The notes beneath the pieces were generated by a model. That model ran no database searches and was not told the origin of the DNA. It saw only the letters and a list, made by a program, of their open reading frames with translations. The position numbers and the translations under genes are program-made. Below are positions 13,201-25,200 of a DNA stretch of 64,000 nucleotides, piece by piece (within the stretch, counting starts at the first letter, position 1; each line of letters opens with the position of its first letter). This DNA comes from Cheilinus undulatus (taxonomy: Eukaryota; Chordata; Actinopteri; Labriformes; Labridae): the NCBI RefSeq assembly GCF_018320785.1, contig NC_054882.1, positions 29,640,719-29,704,718 on the forward strand. Direction: 5' to 3'.

Positions 13201-16200
13201 GATTCACTCCAGGCCATGTGCTGGCATTACCTTCACATCTGCAGCCAAAGATGTCTTAGCTTGAAAATACAAATGGCTGCACCTATTAGAATAATGCCTG
13301 AAGGCGATAGAAATCACATAAAAACACGACAAGCTCATGCTGGGAAAATAACTATAATGATTTTCTGTGGCTGAGATCTGACAGCATTAGGCGACTGTCT
13401 ATCTTGGGTCACAGCCTTGGAACAGCTATTTGGTTTTTAGAGTAAAAAAGTAGACAGAAACTGTGTAAAAGGATCAAACTTTCTCTGCAAACTCCTTAGA
13501 AATGAATGCAGGAAATACATCGTTACTACAGAGTGCCATCTCAGCACTGGCACCAGGTTTTAAACTTCCTTACTTTATTGCTTTTGGTTCGCTTACGCAT
13601 ACATCAGAGCCACAAAGATGAAGCCGTCAGTGTCTATGTGCCAAAGTTGCCTGTCTCTGTCCTTTTACCTCAAAGGACCTTAACAGAGGTGGGGAAAAAC
13701 AGTCTGGGAGTGCAAATGGAGCAGCCTGCGTCAGCCTAAAATCTCTTCAAGGCATCAGTTTCATAGAAAATCAAACCAAGATGTGACAGTTTCACCTGGT
13801 GAAGAGCTTCTCTTCAAGTTAAAGATTAAGAAAAGGTCCTGCAGGCACGTTAGGAATCATTTGTTGGGTCATGCAACTGGTTAATTATTTGAGGATTCGA
13901 TACAATGGCTGCTTCAGGGGTTGAGTATTTGACCTCTCAGTTATGGGTGGAGCTTTTTATCCACCAGGCCACCCTGAAGCATTGTAGTTCACATAATCTT
14001 TGAAGTAACCCTTATTCTACTATTTTTTGCACTCTCTCTCTGTCTCTGCCTGTCCTTTGCCCCACCCCGGAGGAAAATGAACAGACAGTTCTCACTGTGA
14101 CCAGACAGCTCAGACAGCTTTCAAGGTCCCCTAAGGTAACATCTTCCACATGTCGGATAAAACACTCTATCCTGAAGAAAACAATTTTGCCCTGTTTGTT
14201 TAGAATTTCCACATGTGCAACATTCATCCAAGCATTTGCTATGACACCTTTCTTTCCTTCTTCTGAGTCATTCTGAGATGTTAAAACCGTCCTATTCAGG
14301 GCTCCTGTATATGCTACCATTCACCGTTGGCCACAAGGGAGGGCTTTGTGCAGGCCACTCTCTTCCAGTTCTCGCCTACATGGACTTCACAGAGAGGGTC
14401 ACTCAAAGTGAGTGACACTCCAAACAATGAGATCAGTGTTGAGGCATGCTGACGTCATGACAGCTTAATGGAGCTTGCTAAACAAAGTGCTTTGTCATGG
14501 AGCACTTTCCTGTGGGGGTGTCTGGTTGATGACAGCACAGAATCGACATGTGGAAACAAATTCTAACACCACAACCAAGCTTTTTGGTTAGTGTGGGAAT
14601 GGAAAAAAATGAGGTAGAAGTGGAAAAGACAAGAAAATAGATTCATAATATCCCAGTCTTGAATCAATCAGTAGAAATGTGTTGATTTTTAAACCCGGTG
14701 GATGGGTTTATATGTTCTGCAAGACACTGTGTACAGTATACAATATTGTGAACACACTAAGTACCAAGGAACTTCATAGCTAAGCCATGATGTGCATATA
14801 TGTCAGGATGCCAGAAAATAAAGAAGAAGTTGAGACAACTTTAAGGGAAATATTTGAAATAATTACAACCAAAAAGCCCAAGCTGAGCACAAAGTGGAAA
14901 AAACTGGGTTAAGAGTGGCAACAAAAGTGGCAAAAATGGGCCCTAAAAGTGGTGGAAAGGGGTTACAAGTGGCAAAAAGTAAGTTTAAATTAGCAAAAAT
15001 AAACGTAACAAGTAGTGAGAAGCAATCAAAAGGGGCCAAAATGGGAATAGAACATGGATAAAGAAGGGGTTAAGTGTGGCAAAAATAGGGTTACCAGATG
15101 CAAAACAGGGTGAAGTGGGCAAATTGGTTAAAAGTGGCAAAAACAGGCAGAAAAAGTGGAGAAAAGTTGTTAAAAAGAGGCATATGGGTGAAAGAGGTAA
15201 TAAATGGCCAGCAAAAGTGATGAAATAGGATTTTAAAAAGAGCAAAAATGAGTTAAATGTCAAAAATGGGCCTAAAAAGTGGTTAAAAATGGCTAAAACA
15301 AATTATTTCAACATCAGAACCCAGTATGTTTGACACTCTCTTTAGCTCCAAAATTGGGTAACTGTTAGCCGGGATGCATGTTAGCACCAAAGCTACTGAT
15401 CCAACACACAGTGATACCATCAATAAATCACAACTGGGGAGGGCCCATTGACTGGGTTTGTCAGGGGCCCAGACAGTTTTGCGGGCAGACCTGCCCAGTA
15501 GTGACGACTTCACTACTACAGGACATCAACATAAACGCTCCTCTATAGAGATCTTGATAAATAGTATAGATTTGATGTGTCCCAGGCATAGAACTGCTCT
15601 TAAAAGATGAAACCATTTTAATCAGAGCAATATGCAGACATGGTTAAAGACAGCAGCCAAAGGTACAACGTGATAATGTCATTTAGCAGATGCTTTTGTC
15701 CAAAGCAACGTTCACATGAGATTAAGTACGACAAAAGCAAAGATCTAGACAGGAGGAGACAACATCAGCAGGTGCCACAAAGTGCTTCAAGTCCAATTTA
15801 ATGAAGGTGCTGCCATGCAATGCTAAGGAACTTTTTTTTTTCATTTATCAACATCAGCAAGAAACAATCGTTAACACGAGACCTCTCATTATCACCATCA
15901 ATCAAATTGTCTTTGCCAGCAAACAATGACCAACGTACCAAGTGCTGGGTCGCTCAGAAAGAAGTAGAGTGGGACAGACCAAGCCAACTGTATTTGGGAG
16001 ACTCATTCTCCCACTTCTAAAGCTAACACACTTAAAGCTCACAGCCTTTTTGTGAGCAATAAGGCAAACGAGTTTTCATTCTAGTGCCAAGGCATGGCTA
16101 TTGGAGATTTATCCAGAACAATATTTGGTTCTAACGCTTCACTGTCAGGCTAGCCACACTTGTCCCAACTAGGCTTTTTGTATTAGTCTATTTGTGTGTA

Positions 16201-19200
16201 GCTTTCATAATAAAACACGATACACATCTCTCTAACCTTTCAACATCAACAGCACTGCTTTGAAATAACCTCTCTGCCCCATCTATAAAACTATAATCCA
16301 TAGACAGAGGAAAGATAACAAACCACTGACATTTATCTTTTTCTTGAGAGTTCCAATTTATATTTTCAGCTGATCTGCTCTTAAAGTGGTAGTTTCTATT
16401 GTCAAATATCGCTCATTTCTCTTAAAAGCCACTGTAATACAATACTTTCTATGTCTCAGACAGTCAAAGATGTAAAGGTATTACTAGGGAGCCATATGGC
16501 TGTCCAAGTCTGTTCCAAGCCACTCCATAAGTTTTCAAGGTTTACAAGCATCCCCCACCCATTTCCATCTCACTTGCCTTCAGGGCGGCAAAGCCACTTT
16601 TACATACACTCTGTGCCAAAAGAAATAAAGCAAGTGCCACATTCCTGTCTCTTGCCCTGCAACCACAGCCCATATACCCAACCAACCTTGCAAAGTAAAA
16701 GCTAAACTTCCTTAATTCTGATGTAGTCATCCGTGAGAAATACTGGATGTTACACTCTTGAGTAGACTAAGAGGAAGACAGCTTATTTAATTTTGGTAGC
16801 ATCATCTTACAAACTTGATTAACCACTAATGATAAAAACAACAAATGCTCTTGTCTTATCTTTGAGCTGCTTTAGTATATCATAGAAACTGCAAACAGTA
16901 GTAGCCACTGGCCTTGAGACTAAAGAGACCAGTGTGAAAGGTTTTAAAGCAAATATCAGTGATAACAGCGTTCTTCCTTACCTTCCAGGGTCGTTCCTGT
17001 ACCCAGAAGAGGATCGCCCATACCAGAGGAGTAGCGAGCACTAACAAAAAGTTCATATTCAGTTGCTGGTTGGAGGTTCTTCAGCAAAGCCTCAGTTGTA
17101 TCTCCCTTGACAGATATCTCCTTCTTTTCGCCTCCTTCAGCAGGTTTAAAGGCGATGCGGTACTGAAGGACATTTCCTGGAGCAGCTTGCCATGCCAGTT
17201 TCATTGTGGATGTCGTCTCATCAAAGACCCGAAGGTCACGAGGAGAACCACGGACTGAAAGAAAGAGTAATAGATTAGTTATCAATATCCAATGCAAAGA
17301 CAAGTTCCACAAAACTTCCTGAAACATTTCATGCTTACCTTCCTTGGTGGTGCCATCTGTTTGCATGTCATCCCCCATGCCTGTAGGATACTCAGCAGAC
17401 ACAGACACTCGGTAGGTAGTAAGAGGGAAAAGCTCCTGGAGAACTATGGTAGTCTCTGGTCCAATGGTTTGAGCCTCAAGATTTTCCCCACCACCACTCA
17501 GTGGGATATAGGACAAGCGATACCTTACCACCGAGCCTGGAGCAGCTTCCCATGACACCCTGAAACTGTCAGTTGTCTCTTCTGAAACTCGAAGGTTTCG
17601 AACAGATCCTTGTTCTGAAAAAGGAAAGAAAAATTAGATCCAAAACAAAGCCAGTTTGATCCTAAATAGGAACAAATTGTTGCAACTTTTGGCTTGGTTT
17701 AAGAATGTGTCTCTTACCTTCTAGGGTGGTCTCTTCCCCTATCAACGGGAAACTGTCTCCTTTGTCATATTGTGAAATCACATTGACCTCATATGTAGTG
17801 AGGGGATAAAGTCGGAGCAAGACGGCTGTTGTGGTATCACCAGGCACTGCGAGGGTAACGTAGTCTTCAGTGACATCTTCAGCCTTGCGGTAACGCACCA
17901 GGTAAGACAGGGCATTAGCAGCAGGAGGTGTCCAGGAGGTACGGAAGCTTCGGGAGGTAACCTCAGAGAACACCAAGTTAGTGGGTGGAAGCAGACCTGA
18001 AAATATAAGATTCTTTGTTGAGAATTCTGCCAAATGCCCAAATATATGAAAAGTTGAATATCAATACTTTTATGGGCTTAAGAAATTGTATATCTGTGAG
18101 AGTCCATGTGGCCACTGATGGTACATTCCTTTTTCTACCCACCCTTTGTCTAGTCCATGGATGGAATGCTAATTGATGTGAGTTTTGGGACTAAAGGCTT
18201 CTGTATCAATAAGCATATTGTGTGGTGTCATCATTCCACTGCTGGTTAGAAAAGCCACAGCTTGGAGCTGACCTTGTAAATCATAATCACAGCCAAGGCA
18301 AAATATCACTGTTGATGTAGCCACAGTGGTGTTATCACACTGTAAATGATAACATGGGCTAGTAGAGCTAATACAAGAAGCCCATATCAGATCTTTAGTT
18401 ATGTTTATAAGCAGGCTATGGTTATGTGACTTGCTCAAGCCTTGCCTTTCAGTCATTTCTGCAGACTTGTGATCATAATTGCACTTTTTTGGCTCTTATT
18501 CATTTTACAATCTCTTGAATATCAGTCTAACTGACAGACAGATAATGGAGTGTCTAATGTAAGCCAACAAGACAGTACTGGCATGCTTAACAAATGGAGA
18601 GCATCCAAAACTTTTGCCTTACAGTTAGCAGTTACTGGATTTATATTCTATTATTCCACTTACTTCTCTTTTTGATTTTAAGCAGCTCCTGTTCAATCCT
18701 CAGACAGATGGACTGAGTCAGCTCTTTAGAAATCCTCTGGAATGCATCAAAGTCCTCCACCTCAAATACATGATTTTCTGATGGGGGATTAGCAATGGCT
18801 TCCAGCTCTGACCTCACTGCATCCTTTACACCAACAGCAAAGATCTCCACATCAATATTCCTCAAGTTTGTTGCCGCATCTTTAAATGAGTCAGATGACT
18901 TTCCGTCTGTGATCAGGACCATGACGCGAGGAACATTCTCTCTTGCACCACGGGTAGGGATGAAAATCTTCTCCCTGACGTAGGTCATGGCTCTACCTGT
19001 GTTCGTCGAGCCTCCACGGTAGGGGAAAGTGCGCACAGCTTTGACGACAGCATTAATGTCATGATGGGTGTTGAGGGCAAACTCAGTATGTGGATCACGA
19101 CTGTACTGGACCAAGCTCAGTTGGACCTTGTTGGGTCCGATGTCGAAGGAATTCACAAGAACTTCCAAAAAGGCACGAACTTTGGCAAAGTTTTGTAATC

Positions 19201-22200
19201 CAATACTGTACGAGCCGTCAACCAGTAGGACCACATCAGCCTGCACATCCACCTCCAAAGAGCACTCTTGAAAAAGAAAATTGATTTGTTAAGGGCTTTG
19301 AATGGCATCCATGAAGGAAAAGAGGCACATATAGTATGTTCAATCATTAAAGTCAAGCAAAGATGACAACAAATCCTCTTACCTGTTGACACCTTGACAG
19401 GCTGGGTTTTCTCCATTGCCATGATAGGTTCACTAGGTGTCAGACCTTTGAGAGCATACAGGCTGATCTCATATTCAGTTTCAGGGGAAAGGTCACGAAC
19501 AATGATGGTTGTCTGGGCAGGTCCCATGTACAGCTCTTGACGTTTCATTCCAGGTAGCATGGGGATAAGAGTGAGCTTGTAGCCTGTAATTTCACCTAAT
19601 GAGGCATCCCATGTCACCCTCATCGACTTTGATGCAATTTCAGTGACTTGCAAGTTAGAGGCTGCCTCCACCACTGGGGAAAATTGCGGAAAATGTATTA
19701 ATACATATGTTTCAAGATGTATTTTGAAATGTAAAAAGTGTAATAGAGATTTTTAAGATCTTTCGACTTACTCTCCTCTCCGCTGACCAGAGCAGTGATC
19801 TGCTCATCAACACCTGAGCACACCTCTGTGATGATCCTTCTCTGTACATCTTGGATCTTGTTAAAGTTGGGAACATTGTACACATGTTTGGTGTGGGGTG
19901 TGGAGGCCATTTCTCTCAGCTCTTCCTCATCTGCTCCTTTGATACCTATAAGGGAAAAAGTGAATTTCAAAACCATTAAACAAATACTTTCCTTTCTCAA
20001 CGGCTGCCTTACAGATGTTGTAGACTCTTGACAGCTTTAAAGCAGAAAAAAATGATACGACTTGACTTTTATCGAGTCAAATATGGATATTGCAATCAAT
20101 GGAAAATCAAATGATTTCCGAGAACAGGCAGACCTTCACATGGGAGAATTAATTCAACTGTAAACTGGATGAAAAAACATACCTAGGACAAATACTTCCA
20201 CTCCAATGTTCCTAAGCCTTCTAGCATTCTCCTCCACTGGGTCCTGGGATTTTCCATCAGTGATGATCATGGCTATCTTAGGAAAGGCCTTCCTCGATCC
20301 AGCTTCCTCTGTAAAGATGTTCCTCAGCAGGAAATCTATGGCATCACCTTAAAACAGAAATGTACATTGATAATTAAAATCACTGGCCATGCAAACCTTT
20401 ACTGACTTAATTACAGCAAAAAACACATCTAGAAATTAAGCCATTTCCATCTATACAAGCACCTTACCTGTCATAGTATTTCCCCCTTTGTATGGCAGGG
20501 AGTTGATGGCTTGAAGCAGGTCTCCTCTTCTGTTGTAACGGGTAAGGGGAAACTCTGTGCGGGTATCAGTACTATACTGAACCACAGCCACTCTGGTCTT
20601 GTCCTCGCCAATGTCAAAGGCCCCTGCCATGGAGGCAATGAAGCTCCGGATATGCTTAAAATTTTCTCTGCCCACACTCCATGAGCCGTCTACCAGGAAA
20701 ACCAAATCTGCAATCGCACTGACTGAACACTCTGTGCAAAGATAAGGATAAATAAGAGTTAGAAAATGAAGAAGCAGATTTAAATTTATGTTGACTTTCC
20801 ATATTTAGACTGGTTCAGCTTTACAACTGGTTAACAATGGGTGTAAGCGTCTCTAAAAGGTACGTCTCAAATTAAACCACTGTCCAACGGTATGGCAGCA
20901 GCAGCTTGGAATAAGCTGTCTGTTTCTCTTCCTGTCGGTCTAAATAAAATCTACTCTTTGACAGTTAGTTGGACATCTCAGGGACATGCATTCTTACATC
21001 AAAGAAAATATCAGCCAGTGCCAAATAGTGGACTGGTATAGTCATTACAGAGGGCAGAAATGTGGCTTCACAGACTAAACATTTAGCAGAGGTTCCACCA
21101 ACATTGTTCACTTGTAAACTTTGAAATCAAACAGATCCTTAAATCACTGATGAAATTCTCTGAAATATTTTAAATGGCTATTGTAACAATTGGTGGAGCT
21201 TGTGTAGTTGGACTTTAATCCTCTTCTTTAGAAGTCTGACTTTAACTTCTGCTCCTCATATTTCTCAAAAGGACATTTTTCTGATCTAAGGCTGAAACTG
21301 TTGCTTTAAAAAAGCTCAAGTCCAATCATTTGGATGGCTGTGAATTAGGAAGGAAGTGTAAAGTTTCTAGAGGAATTGAGCAGGTAGGAGAAAAAGAGAT
21401 CCTGCTGTGAATTCACCCAGACTGGTGTCATGTGTTCAGATGACAGTTTGACATCAGATTAAGACAAAACTGCAACCCAACATCTTTAACAGTTTAAGGG
21501 AGGCCACTTGTTTCTAGGTGGCACAACGAATATGTCATCCCTAGACAACTCCCTCCCCTTCTCCTCTCCCTTTCTGTGACGCAAAGCAGAACCCATGTCT
21601 CCTAGATTCAAGCCTCCCTTTTCCTTTATTCTTAATGAGCCAACTGGTTTCATTTAGGGACCGATGTCTGCCCTCCCAGTCACTGTCAGATCCCTGTCTG
21701 CTTAACTGTTAGCAACCCCCACAAGCGGGTAAAATGTGGGCATGACCAAATTATTCCATCGAGGAGGAAACATGATGACAGCCGTAAAGGGAAAGATTCA
21801 ATAAAAAAAAAAAAAAGAAAAGGAAAGGAAAGCAGAGGTGGGGACGGGCCTTGTTCAGGTTTTGGTCGACACCAGTGTAAACATACTCACTGATTGCATC
21901 TGCCTGTGGGGTCCTGACTCGTCCACTGGTGTTACTGGACTGAACTGAAACACAGGAAACACCAGCAAGTTAGCACCACACATTGCTACCACTGCCTCAC
22001 TTTGTGATTTTACAGAGTGGAAAAATGTAAGAACATCAACACACCATAAAAGCCAGTCACCGGGATCATGCACTCATACACACACTGACCACTTGTTCAA
22101 TAGCTTGTTAATACAAAACTGGTACTAGCAAGGTGTACCTGATAAAGTGGCCATTGATTGTATATCCTGATACTGCATTAGCTTCAGAATAATAGCAGTG

Positions 22201-25200
22201 TAAAATGTATACTTACTAGTCAGTTGACCAAAGATTGGAATACTCTCCTCTGTCCCAATAAAGGAGTTTATGGACACTGAGTAGTCCAAGTCAGGGGTCA
22301 GGTTAGTGATAGAGGTTGTGGTGGCATATGCATCCAGGGTAAAATCTCTGGCCGGTTCATCTAGGAAGAAAATTTAACATAAATGTATGTTGTTGTAAAG
22401 TATCGTAAATAATGTTCATATAAGTGTTGGGTTCAAAAACTTTAAGTACTGACTTCATAAGGACAAACCTGCATCTGATACAACTTGTATCCTGAAGCCC
22501 TCTACCCTTGACGAGGGTCTTGTCCATGACATGTCCACTGTGTTCTCATTTATAATTTTAAATTTTAAATCTGAGGGTGCTTCCACTGTAAATAAGAAAG
22601 GGAAAACTGTTAAATCACAACAAATGTGGTACATGGTATGTATAAATATAATTTTTGATCAAAGCAAATTTCCCCAAGTACAGTTAAGCATTCACATTGA
22701 TCCCAACGACAAACACTTCATGACTGAAGTGGACTTGTTTGTTGTTGGGGACAAACACATAGCACTGACATCGTTTTGTGAAGGTGACAATTAAAAGAAC
22801 ACGTGAAAACACTGAAAAGTGTGTGAAGCCATTTTGGAGTAAAATGGCATTTGTTTGAGTTGCTCAACCTACATGGCCAGCAACTCAAGCACCGGCATAC
22901 ACAATATGTGGACAACTCCACGCAAACTCTATCAAAGTGCAATGTTTGAACCATCCAACACATGCTGAGTGCAGTCTTTGTAACGCATGCTCTGACCATT
23001 AACTACACTCCTAACAACGAAAATGATCTCAGCATAACACAAATACAACTCTGACTACATTCACAAGTTACTGATTATACAATGGAATCAAGGTTGCCAT
23101 GAGGTTTTAAGAGTAACACTTGACAATATTGCACACCATATGTTGTATATACATTGTATATAAACATATTTCAAACAGAAAAAATGGTTTGATATTATTG
23201 GTTTAACACTCTTGACACAATGAGTGGCACACATCCATTGCAAACCTTTAAAAAAGAATACACAATTCGTCGACAAAGACCCTTGTGTACTTTTTCAGCA
23301 GTAGCAAAATGCATTAAGTACTCTTAATACTCAAAAGACTGTTCAACTAATGAAGAAAGTGTGTATGTTAAGATAAACACAAGAGAACAAACAGTGTGAC
23401 AAGACCACACGTCTTTACATCGAGCTGACTCGATCACAGCATCATGCATCATGTACATGAGAAAGTTGTTTGGCTCAACAACTTTGTTTGACTGGACGGT
23501 TGTTTCCATGTACAGTGGGGACCACACAGACAGAGATGACAAACATATTTTAGAATGATATTCTTTCTTACAGTTTCTGTTACTAGTCTGGAAATGAGTC
23601 AACAATCATAAGAGAAAGGTTGTGTCTTCTTTACATGCATAAAAGTTATAATCGAGCGTTGGAAGAGTTGTTCTGGGGTCCTAAGAGGACATGCAGCCCT
23701 ACAATTCATTCTACTCAAATTTGCTATGATAAGTAAATCTTGGTTGTTTTCTTGAGATCTCAACTGATTTATCCTGTTATCACTGGATAACACATCTGGT
23801 TTAAAGTCATATTCAATCATTTTCTCAGGATCCCCAGAAACTTACTCAGGAAAAATCAGTGTTCTCTCAAGATAATACCAGCTCAGATCTCAAGAAAACA
23901 ACCAGACATTACTCATAATAATGGCAGAACTAAGTCAAATAAATGAATGACTGGAGTTGAGGGAAAATGTGCATAGTTACCTTTCATTAAAAAAGTTTAG
24001 TAGGTGATTCATAGCATGTCATACAGTTAGTTTTAAATCTGTTACATTCCTTTATTCACCGACAAAATAAATCCTTAATGTTTCATGCAATTTTGTAAAT
24101 TAGTGTTCCGTCAAAGGCATTCTTCATAGACATTTCTCACATATTAACGTGTAGACAAGACAGAAGACAAGATGATGATCTCTTTGAGAATATGCAAACT
24201 GTTAAGGAGGTTACTGTGATATTCAGTGCACAGATGTCTATCAAGCCCTAATATGTCAAAAGTTATACCAACGGTGGCATATCATGATAAGGGTGATGTT
24301 GGCAAGACAATACGCATGCGTGACACAAAACAGCAATTCTGCAATGTAGGAGCATGCTAATGTAAGAATGACAGTGCCATGAAAGGCAAGAATATCATTG
24401 TAAAATACACTTTATGGAGGAAGCCATAGCTTGGGACACACTGAATGCACAGGCAGATGACAAACAGGAGCCCACCAAATGATCAAAAACTTGGATCAGA
24501 GGATCACCAACCTGACATATCAATTCAAGGAGCCCGGATGGACTGCTTCCCCCCGTTTTCTCCGCGAGTACTCATCTCCAACATCAAAATGGTATGTAAG
24601 GGTGTGAGTGTGTAGGAGTGAGGTGGTGGGTTGCAAGTAGCAATGTGATGTATGTTTGGATTTTGCGGATTGAAAAAAAAAAAACCTCCCACAATTGTTC
24701 ACGATGGTTTTAGCACCTCAGTCTTTAAACATATGTCTTCCAGGTTTTATGTATTTAAGATAAACAAAGGCAGTTTTGTCAAAATAATCTCAGGTATGTC
24801 TTTTGGGACCTTGCGGTTGCTTTTGTTATGTGGATGTCTGTCCCATCAGTTCCTAATAATGGACACTTCTGGCTCTCTGGGGCCAGAGTCTGGCTACTGT
24901 TCTGTTAGCAACCTCAGTCAGAGGCCAGCACACCAGCCAGCCAGCTATCCTGGCTGGAGCTACTGCCAGGAGGAAAAACCAAGAGGAGGAGGAAAGAACA
25001 CCGACTCTCCCAAAGAGGCAGGACAGATGCCAAAGTAATTCCACAACATGTGCTGACATTAAACACCGCTGCATATTAACTTTCCATATGTACTGCAATT
25101 CAGCGTTTTTGCAAAAGCCCGCAAAAGAAGCCCTAGAAAGGCTCTTTGTCTATGTGCTGTCTGAGGATTAATTTGCTGTTCTCATATTTCATCTTTCCAT

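Noticed and set aside
21891-21939. Alternative acceptor five bases downstream for col12a1 exon 5
   Set aside because: It would create an in-frame TAA directly after the junction; the upstream AG keeps the frame and gives the expected linker.
24652-25038. 128-codon plus-strand frame in col12a1 intron 2
   Set aside because: Low-complexity start (KKKK), no recognisable domain, no splice context, repeat-like composition.
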